20,942 nucleotides of DNA, from assembly GCA_002189035.1 (NCBI GenBank), contig NEEC01000337.1:1-20942 (forward strand), read 5' to 3'. The number at the start of each line of letters is the position of its first letter. Positions within the stretch are counted from its first letter, which is position 1. The notes beneath the pieces were generated by a model. The model made no database searches, was not told the DNA's origin, and was given only the letters and a program-made list of their open reading frames with translations. Of the stretch, positions 10,062 through 20,664 are shown piece by piece. Source of the DNA: Utricularia gibba (taxonomy: Eukaryota > Streptophyta > Magnoliopsida > Lamiales > Lentibulariaceae). Position numbers and translations under genes: made by a program.

Positions 10062-10592
10062 GAAGAGTTAGCATCTGCATGTTTTGGAAGAGGTGCTTCG
10101 TGGACCAGGATGTGCGACATAGTCATTTCATTGCGCATCACCATTCGGGTGCAGCCGAAAAATCACACGTGCACTGGATTCGTTAAAAGTAAACATTTTT
10201 GCGTACCTGGAGTATAATAGTGTTGGGATAAGTGATGCCACGAAATTCATGATGTAACATGTGACTTTTTCCATCTTGATCGCATATCCGATGAAGTTTG
10301 ACACCATATGTTTTGGCAGTTGATTGATGCAATTAGTTGCCATGATACTTCTGATTCTTGATACACCATTCCCATACACCATGTCTCTAGTGGCTATTTG
10401 ATTCTTTTGCCGTGTATCCCATTTGCATCAATTTCGAGAACGAGAAGCACATTATTAAACGCAGCCACCAAGGAAGGACACGTAAGACACTTTTCGTTGT
10501 GGTTTGTTTTTAATATGTCCCAGTTATGGGACAAACGTAACTCCAAATTATACTACTTGGAGCACGAATAGGGCTTCCCAATGGTGTGCTAT
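10062..10592 (+). repeat. Satellite monomer u20
   Basis: 531 bp. tggaccagg, cggg, ctggag, 5 T, caccatatg, ggcagttg, tatcccatttgc, tcccagtt. Carries ggcagttg without the other minority alleles. Confidence 0.95.
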
Positions 10593-11123
10593 GAAGAGTT
10601 AGCATCTGCATGTTTTGGAAGAGGTGCTTCGTGGACCAGGATGTGCGACATAGTCATTTCATTGCGCATCACCATTCGGGGTGCAGCCGAAAAATCACAC
10701 GTGCACTGGATTCGTTAAAAGTAAACATTTTTGCGTACCTGGAGTATAATAGTGTTGGGATAAGTGATGCCACGAAATTCATGATGTAACATGTGACTTT
10801 TTTCCATCTTGATCGCATATCCGATGAAGTTTGACACAATATGTTTTGGCTGTTGATTGATGCAATTAGTTGCCATGATACTTCTGATTCTTGATACACC
10901 ATTCCCATACACCATGTCTCTAGTGGCTATTTGATTCTTTTGCCGTGTATCTTTGCATCAATTTCGAGAACGAGAAGCACATTATTAAACGCAGCCACCA
11001 AGGAAGGACACGTAAGACACTTTTCGTTGTGGTTTGTTTTTAATATGTCCACAGTTATGGGACAAACGTAACTCCAAATTATACTACTTGGAGCACGAAT
11101 AGGGCTTCCCAATGGTGTGCTAT
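10593..11123 (+). repeat. Satellite monomer u21
   Basis: 531 bp. Common alleles with tggaccagg, cgggg, 6 T, cacaatatg, tatctttgc, tccacagtt. First copy with the short tatctttgc allele. Confidence 0.95.
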
Positions 11124-11657
11124 GAAGAGTTAGCATCTGCATGTTTTGGAAGAGGTGCTTCGTGGACCAGGATGTGCGACATAGTCATTTCATTGCGCAT
11201 CACCATTCGGGGTGCAGCCGAAAAATCACACGTGCACTGGATTCGTTAAAAGTAAACATTTTTGCGTACCTGGAGTATAATAGTGTTGGGATAAGTGATG
11301 CCACGAAATTCATGATGTAACATGTGACTTTTTCCATCTTGATCGCATATCCGATGAAGTTTGACACCAATATGTTTTGGCTGTTGATTGATGCAATTAG
11401 TTGCCATGATACTTCTGATTCTTGATACACCATTCCCATACACCATGTCTCTAGTGGCTATTTGATTCTTTTGCCGTGTATCCCATTTGCATCAATTTCG
11501 AGAACGAGAAGCACATTATTAAACGCAGCCACCAAGGAAGGACACGTAAGACACTTTTCGTTGTGGTTTGTTTTTAATATGTCCGCAGTTATGGGACAAA
11601 CGTAACTCCAAATTATACTTCTTGGAGCACGAATAGGGCTTCCCAATGGTGTGCTAT
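11124..11657 (+). repeat. Satellite monomer u22
   Basis: 534 bp. Common alleles with tggaccagg, cgggg, 5 T, caccaatatg, tatcccatttgc, and the linked pair tccgcagtt + tacttctt. Confidence 0.95.
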
Positions 11658-12188
11658 GAAGAGTTAGCATCTGCATGTTTTGGAAGAGGTGCTTCGTGAC
11701 CAGGATGTGCGACATAGTCATTTCATTGCGCATCACCATTCGGGTGCAGCCTAAAAATCACACGTGCACTGGATTCGTTAAAAGTAAACATTTTTGCGTA
11801 CCTGGTGTATAATAGTGTTGGGATAAGTGATGCCACGAAATTCATGATGTAACATGTGACTTTTTTCCATCTTGATCGCATATCCGATGAAGTTTGACAC
11901 CATATGTTTGGCAGTTGATTGATGCAATTAGTTGCCATGATACTTCTGATTCTTGATACACCATTCCCATACACCATGTCTCTAGTGGCTATTTGATTCT
12001 TTTGCCGTGTATCCCATTTGCATCAATTTCGAGAACGAGAAGCACATTATTAAACGCAGCCACCAAGGAAGGACACGTAAGACACTTTTCGTTGTGGTTT
12101 GTTTTTAATATGTCCACAGTTATGGGACAAACGTAACTCCAAATTATACTACTTGGAGCACGAATAGGGCTTCCCAATGGTGTGCTAT
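11658..12188 (+). repeat. Satellite monomer u23
   Basis: 531 bp. tgaccagg, cggg, gcctaa, ctggtg, 6 T, caccatatgtttgg, ggcagttg, tatcccatttgc, tccacagtt. It is the only copy joining gcctaa to ctggtg, so it looks like a recombinant of the two linked haplotypes. Confidence 0.95.
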
Positions 12189-12718
12189 GAAGAGTTAGCA
12201 TCTGCATGTTTTGGAAGAGGTGCTTCGTGGACCAGGATGTGCGACCTAGTCATTTCATTGCGCATCACCATTCGGGGTGCAGCCGAAAAATCACACGTGC
12301 ACTGGATTCGTTAAAAGTAAACATTTTTGCGTACCTGGAGTATAATAGTGTTGGGATAAGTGATGCCACGAAATTCATGATGTAACATGTGACTTTTTCC
12401 ATCTTGATCGCATATCCGATGAAGTTTGACACCATATGTTTTGGCTGTTGATTGATGCAATTAGTTGCCATGATACTTCTGATTCTTGATACACCATTCC
12501 CATACACCATGTCTCTAGTGGCTATTTGATTCTTTTGCCGTGTATCTTTGCATCAATTTCGAGAACGAGAAGCACATTATTAAACGCAGCCACCAAGGAA
12601 GGACACGTAAGACACTTTTCGTTGTGGTTTGTTTTTAATATGTCCACAGTTATGGGACAAACGTAACTCCAAATTATACTACTTGGAGCACGAATAGGGC
12701 TTCCCAATGGTGTGCTAT
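12189..12718 (+). repeat. Satellite monomer u24
   Basis: 530 bp. Common alleles with the rare gacctag, tggaccagg, cgggg, 5 T, caccatatg, tatctttgc, tccacagtt. First of four consecutive copies with tatctttgc. Confidence 0.95.
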
Positions 12719-13246
12719 GAAGAGTTAGCTCTGCATGTTTTGGAAGAGGTGCTTCGTGGACCAGGATGTGCGACATAGTCATTTCATTGCGCATCACCAT
12801 TCGGGGTGCAGCCGAAAAATCACACGTGCACTGGATTCGTTAAAAGTAAACATTTTTGCGTACCTGGAGTATAATAGTGTTGGGATAAGTGATGCCACGA
12901 AATTCATGATGTAACATGTGACTTTTTCCATCTTGATCGCATATCCGATGAAGTTTGACACCATATGTTTTGGCAGTTGATTGATGCAATTAGTTGCCAT
13001 GATACTTCTGATTCTTGATACACCATTCCCATACACCATGTCTCTAGTGGCTATTTGATTCTTTTGCCGTGTATCTTTGCATCAATTTCGAGAACGAGAA
13101 GCACATTATTAAACGCAGCCACCAAGGAAGGACACGTAAGACACTTTTCGTTGTGGTTTGTTTTTAATATGTCCACAGTTATGGGACAAACGTAACTCCA
13201 AATTATACTACTTGGAGCACGAATAGGGCTTCCCAATGGTGTGCTA
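12719..13246 (+). repeat. Satellite monomer u25
   Basis: 528 bp. gctctg, tggaccagg, cgggg, ctggag, 5 T, caccatatg, ggcagttg, tatctttgc, tccacagtt. It ends in a private gctagaag (one base lost). Confidence 0.95.
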
Positions 13247-13775
13247 GAAGAGTTAGCATCTGCATGTTTTGGAAGAGGTGCTTCGTGGACCAGGATGTGC
13301 GACATAGTCATTTCATTGCGCATCACCATTCGGGTGCAGCCGAAAAATCACACGTGCACTGGATTCGTTAAAAGTAAACATTTTTGCGTACCTGGGTATA
13401 ATAGTGTTGGGATAAGTGATGCCACGAAATTCATGATGTAACATGTGACTTGTTTCCATCTTGATCGCATATCCGATGAAGTTTGACACCATATGTTTTG
13501 GCAGTTGATTGATGCAATTAGTTGCCATGATACTTCTGATTCTTGATACACCATTCCCATACACCATGTCTCTAGTGGCTATTTGATTCTTTTGCCGTGT
13601 ATCTTTGCATCAATTTCGAGAACGAGAAGCACATTATTAAACGCAGCCACCAAGGAAGGACACGTAAGACACTTTTCGTTGTGGTTTGTTTTTAATATGT
13701 CCGCAGTTATGGGACAAACGTAACTCCAAATTATACTACTTGGAGCACGAATAGGGCTTCCCAATGGTGTGCTAT
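13247..13775 (+). repeat. Satellite monomer u26
   Basis: 529 bp. tggaccagg, cggg, ctgggt, ggcagttg, tatctttgc, tccgcagtt. The T run is interrupted (gacttgtttcc), a private substitution. Confidence 0.95.
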
Positions 13776-14305
13776 GAAGAGTTAGCATCTGCATGTTTTG
13801 GAAAGGTGCTTCGTGGACCAGGATGTGCGACATAGTCATTTCATTGCGCATCACCATTCGGGGTGCAGCCGAAAAATCACACGTGCACTGGATTCGTTAA
13901 AAGTAAACATTTTTGCGTACCTGGAGTATAATAGTGTTGGGATAAGTGATGCCACGAAATTCATGATGTAACATGTGACTTTTTTCCATCTTGATCGCAT
14001 ATCCGATGAAGTTTGACACCATATGTTTTGGCTGTTGATTGATGCAATTAGTTGCCATGATACTTCTGATTCTTGATACACCATTCCCATACACCATGTC
14101 TCTAGTGGCTATTTGATTCTTTTGCCGTGTATCTTTGCATCAATTTCGAGAACGAGAAGCACATTATTAAACGCAGCCACCAAGGAAGGACACGTAAGAC
14201 ACTTTTCGTTGTGGTTTGTTTTTAATATGTCCACAGTTATGGGACAAACGTAACTCCAAATTATACTACTTGGAGCACGAATAGGGCTTCCCAATGGTGT
14301 GCTAT
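13776..14305 (+). repeat. Satellite monomer u27
   Basis: 530 bp. Common alleles with ggaaaggtg (two bases lost near the start), tggaccagg, cgggg, 6 T, caccatatg, tatctttgc, tccacagtt. Confidence 0.95.
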
Positions 14306-14837
14306 GAAGAGTTAGCATCTGCATGTTTTGGAAGAGGTGCTTCGTGGACCAGGATGTGCGACATAGTCATTTCATTGCGCATCACCATTCGGGGTGCAGC
14401 CGAAAAATCACACGTGCACTGGATTCGTTAAAAGTAAACATTTTTGCGTACCTGGAGTATAATAGTGTTGGGATAAGTGATGCCACGAAATTCATGATGT
14501 AACATGTGACTTTTTTCCATCTTGATCGCATATCCGATGAAGTTTGACACAATATGTTTTGGCTGTTGATTGATTCAATTAGTTGCCATGATACTTCTGA
14601 TTCTTGATACACCATTCCCATACACCATGTCTCTAGTGGCTATTTGATTCTTTTGCCGTGTATCCCATTTGCATCAATTTCGAGAACGAGAAGCACATTA
14701 TTAAACGCAGCCACCAAGGAAGGACACGTAAGACACTTTTCGTTGTGGTTTGTTTTTAATATGTCCAGTTATGGGACAAACGTAACTCCAAATTATACTA
14801 CTTGGAGCACGAATAGGGCTTCCCAATGGTGTGCTAT
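14306..14837 (+). repeat. Satellite monomer u28
   Basis: 532 bp. tggaccagg, cgggg, 6 T, cacaatatg, gattcaa, tatcccatttgc, tccagtt. The combination cacaatatg + gattcaa + tccagtt is shared only with u32. Confidence 0.95.
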
Positions 14838-15365
14838 GAAGAGTTAGCATCTGCATGTTTTGGAAGAGGTGCTTCGTGGACAGGATGTGCGACATAGTCA
14901 TTTCATTGCGCATCACCATTCGGGTGCAGCCGAAAAATCACACGTGCACTGGATTCGTTAAAAGTAAACATTTTTGCGTACCTGGAGTATAATAGTGTTG
15001 GGATAAGTGATGCCACGAAATTCATGATGTAACATGTGACTTTTTTCCATCTTGATCGCATATCCGATGAAGTTTGACACCATATGTTTTGGCTGTTGAT
15101 TGATGCAATTAGTTGCCATGATACTTCTGATTCTTGATACACCATTCCCATACACCATGTCTCTAGTGGCTATTTGATTCTTTTGCCGTGTATCTTTTGC
15201 ATCAATTTCGAGAACGAGAAGCACATTATTAAACGCAGCCACCAAGGAAGGACACGTAAGACACTTTTCGTTGTGGTTTGTTTTTAATATGTCCACAGTT
15301 ATGGACAAACGTAACTCCAAATTATACTACTTGGAGCACGAATAGGGCTTCCAATGGTGTGCTAT
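14838..15365 (+). repeat. Satellite monomer u29
   Basis: 528 bp. tggacagg, cggg, 6 T, caccatatg, tatcttttgc, tccacagtt. One g is lost in ttatggacaa and one c in ggcttccaatgg. Confidence 0.95.
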
Positions 15366-15895
15366 GAAGAGTTAGCATCTGCATGTTTTGGAAGAGGTGC
15401 TTCGTGACAGGATGTGCGACATAGTCATTTCATTGCGCATCACCATTCGGGTGCAGCCTAAAAATCACACGTGCACTGGATTCGTTAAAAGTAAACATTT
15501 TTGCGTACCTGGAGTATAATAGTGTTGGGATAAGTGATGCCACGAAATTCATGATGTAACATGTGACTTTTTTCCATCTTGATCGCATATCCGATGAAGT
15601 TTGACACCATATGTTTTGGCTGTTGATTGATGCAATTAGTTGCCATGATACTTCTGATTCTTGATACACCATTCCCATACACCATGTCTCTAGTGGCTAT
15701 TTGATTCTTTTGCCGTGTATCCCATTTTGCATCAATTTCGAGAACGAGAAGCATTATTAAACGCAGCCACCAAGGAAGGACACGTAAGACACTTTTCGTT
15801 GTGGTTTGTTTTTAATATGTCCAAAGTTATGGGACAAACGTAACTCCAAATTATACTACTTGGAGCACGAATAGGGCTTCCCAATGGTGTGCTAT
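15366..15895 (+). repeat. Satellite monomer u30
   Basis: 530 bp. tgacagg, cggg, gcctaa, ctggag, 6 T, caccatatg, a private tatcccattttgc, tccaaagtt. Two bases are lost in agaagcattatt. Confidence 0.95.
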
Positions 15896-16425
15896 GAAGA
15901 GTTAGCATCTGCATGTTTTGGAAGAGGTGCTTCGTGGACCAGGATGTGCGACATAGTCATTTCATTGCGCATCACCATTCGGGTGCAGCCGAAAAATCAC
16001 ACGTGCACTGGATTCGTTAAAAGTAAACATTTTTGCGTACCTGGAGTATAATAGTGTTGGGATAAGTGATGCCACGAAATTCATGATGTAACATGTGACT
16101 TTTTCCATCTTGATCGCATATCCGATGAAGTTTGACACCATATGTTTTGGCTGTTGATTGATGCAATTAGTTGCCATGATACTTCTGATTCTTGATACAC
16201 CATTCCCATACACCATGTCTCTAGTGGCTATTTGATTCTTTTGCCGTGTATCTTTTGCATCAATTTCGAGAACGAGAAGCACATTATTAAACGCAGCCAC
16301 CAAGGAAGGACACGTAAGACACTTTTCGTTGTGGTTTGTTTTTAATATGTCCACAGTTATGGGACAAACGTAACTCCAAATTATACTACTTGGAGCACGA
16401 ATAGGGCTTCCCAATGGTGTGCTAT
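15896..16425 (+). repeat. Satellite monomer u31
   Basis: 530 bp. Common alleles with tggaccagg, cggg, 5 T, caccatatg, tatcttttgc, tccacagtt. It lies within the longest open reading stretch of the window (minus strand, 15962-16537), which I treat as non-coding. Confidence 0.95.
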
Positions 16426-16952
16426 GAAGAGTTAGCATCTGCATGTTTTGGAAGAGGTGCTTCGTGACCAGGATGTGCGACATAGTCATTTCATTGCGCA
16501 TCACCATTCGGGGTGCAGCCGAAAAACACACGTGCACTGGATTCGTTAAAAGTAAACATTTTTGCGTACCTGGAGTATAATAGTGTTGGGATAAGTGATG
16601 CCACGAAATTCATGATGTAACATGTGACTTTTTTCCATCTTGATCGCATATCCGATGAAGTTTGACACAATATGTTTCGGCTGTTGATTGATTCAATTAG
16701 TTGCCATGATACTTGATTCTTGATACACCATTCCCATACACCATGTCTCTAGTGGCTATTTGATTCTTTTGCCGTGTATCCCATTTGCATCAATTTCGAG
16801 AACGAGAAGCACATTATTAAACGCAGCCACCAAGGAAGGACACGTAAGACACTTTTCGTTGTGGTTTGTTTTTAATATGTCCAGTTATGGGACAAACGTA
16901 ACTCCAAATTATACTACTTGGAGCACGAATAGGGCTTCCAATGGTGTGCTAT
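16426..16952 (+). repeat. Satellite monomer u32
   Basis: 527 bp. tgaccagg, cgggg, gaaaaacac (one T lost), 6 T, cacaatatg then tttcgg, gattcaa, atacttgatt (two bases lost), tatcccatttgc, tccagtt, and ggcttccaatgg. Confidence 0.95.
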
Positions 16953-17482
16953 GAAGAGTTAGCATCTGCATGTTTTGGAAGAGGTGCTTCGTGACAGGAT
17001 GTGCGACATAGTCATTTCATTGCGCATCACCATTCGGGTGCAGCCTAAAAATCACACGTGCACTGGATTCGTTAAAAGTAAACATTTTTGCGTACCTGGA
17101 GTATAATAGTGTTGGGATAAGTGATGCCACGAAATTCATGATGTAACATGTGACTTTTTTCCATCTTGATCGCATATCCGATGAAGTTTGACACCATATG
17201 TTTTGGATGTTGATTGATGCAATTAGTTGCCATGATACTTCTGATTCTTGATACACCATTCCCATACACCATGTCTCTAGTGGCTATTTGATTCTTTTGC
17301 CGTGTATCTTTTTTGCATCAATTTCGAGAACGAGAGCACATTATTAAACGCAGCCACCAAGGAAGGACACGTAAGACACTTTTCGTTGTGGTTTGTTTTT
17401 AATATGTCCACAGTTATGGGACAAACGTAACTCCAAATTATACTACTTGGAGCACGAATAGGGCTTCCCAATGGTGTGCTAG
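16953..17482 (+). repeat. Satellite monomer u33
   Basis: 530 bp. tgacagg, cggg, gcctaa, 6 T, caccatatg, ggatgttg (only here and in u39), tatcttttttgc, tccacagtt. One A is lost in cgagagcac. It ends gctaggaag, as u11 does. Confidence 0.95.
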
Positions 17483-18014
17483 GAAGAGTTAGCTCTGCAT
17501 GTTTTGGAAGAGGTGCTTCGTGGACCGGGATGTGCGACATAGTCATTTCATTGCGCATCACCATTCGGGGTGCAGCCGAAAAATCACACGTTTACTGGAT
17601 TCGTTAAAAGTAAACATTTTTGCGTACCTGGTGTATAATAGTGTTGGGATAAGTGATGCCACGAAATTCATGATGTAACATGTGACTTTTTCCATCTTGA
17701 TCGCATATCCGATGAAGTTTGACACAATATGTTTTGGCTGTTGATTGATGCAATTAGTTGCCATGATACTTCTGATTCTTGATACACCATTCCCATACAC
17801 CATGTCTCTAGTGGCTATTTGATTCTTTTGCCGTGTATCCCATTTGCATCAATTTCGAGAACGAGAAGCACATTATTAAACGCAGCCACCAAGGAAGGAC
17901 ACGTAAGACACTTTTCGTTGTGGTTTGTTTTTAATATGTCCGCAGTTATGGGACAAACGTAACTCCAAATTATACTTCTTGGAGCACGAATAGGGCTTCC
18001 CAATGGTGTGCTAT
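17483..18014 (+). repeat. Satellite monomer u34
   Basis: 532 bp. gctctg, tggaccggg, cgggg, tttactgg, ctggtg, 5 T, cacaatatg, ggctgttg, tatcccatttgc, tccgcagtt, tacttctt. Minority haplotype, but with the common s10. Confidence 0.95.
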
Positions 18015-18543
18015 GAAGAGTTAGCATCTGCATGTTTTGGAAGAGGTGCTTCGTGGACCAGGATGTGCGACATAGTCATTTCATTGCGCATCACCATTCG
18101 GGGTGCAGCCGAAAAATCACACGTGCACTGGATTCGTTAAAAGTAAACATTTTTGCGTACCTGGAGTATAATAGTGTTGGGATAAGTGATGCCACGAAAT
18201 TCATGATGTAACATGTGACTTTTTTCCATCTTGATCGCATATCCGATGAAGTTTGACACATATGTTTTGGCTGTTGATTGATGCAATTAGTTGCCATGAT
18301 ACTTCTGATTCTTGATACACCATTCCCATACACCATGTCTCTAGTGGCTATTTGATTCTTTTGCCGTGTATCTTTGCATCAATTTCGAGAACGAGAAGCA
18401 CATTATTAAACGCAGCCACCAAGGAAGGACACGTAAGACACTTTTCGTTGTGGTTTGTTTTTAATATGTCCACAGTTATGGGACAAACGTAACTCCAATT
18501 ATACTACTTGGAGCACGAATAGGGCTTCCCAATGGTGTGCTAT
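18015..18543 (+). repeat. Satellite monomer u35
   Basis: 529 bp. Common alleles with tggaccagg, cgggg, 6 T, cacatatg, tatctttgc, tccacagtt, actccaatta. Confidence 0.95.
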
Positions 18544-19073
18544 GAAGAGTTAGCATCTGCATGTTTTGGAAGAGGTGCTTCGTGACAGGATGTGCGACAT
18601 AGTCATTTCATTGCGCATCACCATTCGGGTGCAGCCGAAAAATCACACGTGCACTGGATTCGTTAAAAGTAAACATTTTTGCGTACCTGGAGTATAATAG
18701 TGTTGGGATAAGTGATGCCACGAAATTCATGATGTAACATGTGACTTTTTTCCATCTTGATCGCATATCCGATGAAGTTTGACACCATATGTTTTGGCTG
18801 TTGATTGATGCAATTAGTTGCCATGATACTTCTGATTCTTGATACACCATTCCCATACACCATGTCTCTAGTGGCTATTTGATTCTTTTGCCGTGTATCT
18901 TGTTTGCATCAATTTCGAGAACGAGAAGCACATTATTAAACGCAGCCACCAAGGAAGGACACGTAAGACACTTTTCGTTGTGGTTTGTTTTTAATATGTC
19001 CACAGTTATGGGACAAACGTAACTCCAATTATACTACTTGGAGCACGAATAGGGCTTCCCAATGGTGTGCTAT
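18544..19073 (+). repeat. Satellite monomer u36
   Basis: 530 bp. tgacagg, cggg, gccgaa, 6 T, caccatatg, tatcttgtttgc, tccacagtt, actccaatta (shared with the adjacent u35). Confidence 0.95.
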
Positions 19074-19604
19074 GAAGAGTTAGCATCTGCATGTTTTGGA
19101 AGAGGTGCTTCGTGGACCAGGATGTGCGACATAGTCATTTCATTGCGCATCACCATTCGGGGTGCAGCCGAAAATCACACGTGCACTGGATTCGTTAAAA
19201 GTAAACATTTTTGCGTACCTGGAGTATAATAGTGTTGGGATAAGTGATGCCACGAAATTCATGATGTAACATGTGACTTTTTCCATCTTGATCGCATATC
19301 CGATGAAGTTTGACACCATATGTTTTGGCTGTTGATTGATGCAATTAGTTGCCATGATACTTCTGATTCTTGATACACCATTCCCATACACCATGTCTCT
19401 AGTGGCTATTTGATTCTTTTGCCGTGTATCCATTTGCATCAATTTCGAGAACGAGAAGCACATTATTAAACGCAGCCACCAAGGAAGGACACGTAAGACA
19501 CTTTTCGTTGTGGTTTGTTTTTAATATGTCCACAGTTATGGGACAAACGTAACTCCAAATTATACTACTTGGAGCACGAATAGGGCTTCCCAATGGTGTG
19601 CTAT
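19074..19604 (+). repeat. Satellite monomer u37
   Basis: 531 bp. Common alleles with tggaccagg, cgggg, gccgaaaatc (one A fewer, shared with u38 only), 5 T, caccatatg, a private tatccatttgc, tccacagtt. Confidence 0.95.
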
Positions 19605-20136
19605 GAAGAGTTAGCATCTGCATGTTTTGGAAGAGGTGCTTCGTGGACCAGGATGTGCGACATAGTCATTTCATTGCGCATCACCATTCGGGGTGCAGCC
19701 GAAAATCACACGTGCACTGGATTCGTTAAAAGTAAACATTTTTGCGTACCTGGAGTATAATAGTGTTGGGATAAGTGATGCCACGAAATTCATGATGTAA
19801 CATGTGACTTTTTCCATCTTGATCGCATATCCGATGAAGTTTGACACCATATGTTTTGGCTGTTGATTGATTCAATTAGTTGCCATGATACTTCTGATTC
19901 TTGATACACCATTCCCATACACCATGTCTCTAGTGGCTATTTGATTCTTTTGCCGTGTATCCCATTTGCATCAATTTCGAGAACGAGAAGCACATTATTA
20001 AACGCAGCCACCAAGGAAGGACACGTAAGACACTTTTCGTTGTGGTTTGTTTTTAATATGTCCGCAGTTATGGGACAAACGTAACTCCAAATTATACTTC
20101 TTGGAGCACGAATAGGGCTTCCCAATGGTGTGCTAT
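19605..20136 (+). repeat. Satellite monomer u38
   Basis: 532 bp. tggaccagg, cgggg, gccgaaaatc, 5 T, caccatatg, gattcaa, tatcccatttgc, tccgcagtt, tacttctt. Confidence 0.95.
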
Positions 20137-20664
20137 GAAGAGTTAGCATCTGCATGTTTTGGAAGAGGTGCTTCGTGACAGGATGTGCGACATAGTCATT
20201 TCATTGCGCATCACCATTCGGGTGCAGCCTAAAAATCACACGTGCACTGGATTCGTTAAAAGTAAACATTTTTGCGTACCTGGAGTATAATAGTGTTGGG
20301 ATAAGTGATGCCACGAAATTCATGATGTAACATGTGACTTTTTTCCATCTTGATCGCATATCCGATGAAGTTTGACACCATATGTTTTGGATGTTGATTG
20401 ATGCAATTAGTTGCCATGATACTTCTGATTCTTGATACACCATTCCCATACACCATGTCTCTAGTGGCTATTTGATTCTTTTGCCGTGTATCTTGTTTGC
20501 ATCAATTTCGAGAACGAGAAGCACATTATTAAACGCAGCCACCAAGGAAGGACACGTAAGACACTTTTCGTTGTGGTTTGTTTTTAATATGTCCACAGTT
20601 ATGGGACAAACGTAACTCCAAATTATACTACTTGGAGCACGAATAGGGCCCAATGGTGTGCTAT
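20137..20664 (+). repeat. Satellite monomer u39
   Basis: 528 bp. tgacagg, cggg, gcctaa, 6 T, caccatatg, ggatgttg, tatcttgtttgc, tccacagtt. A private loss turns agggcttcccaa into agggcccaa near the right end. Close relative of u33. Confidence 0.95.

Larger units (their letters stand above)
10062..15365 (+). repeat. Trimeric higher-order block, u20-u29
   Basis: At s4 the short cggg allele occurs at u20, u23, u26 and u29, with the long cgggg allele in every copy between. The ggcagttg allele is at u20, u23 and u26 (and also u25, out of phase). Starts of u20, u23 and u26 are 1596 and 1589 bp apart. The block is out of register with the u12-u19 block when judged by ggcagttg, so a phase change lies between them. 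Confidence 0.6.

Noticed and set aside
15962-16537. Open reading frame of 191 codons on the minus strand, longer than one monomer
   Set aside because: It is made of the same short frames seen in every copy, joined only because the local indels keep frame through u31 and into u32. Other copies break it at different points, there is no recognisable domain, and no reading frame is conserved across the array.
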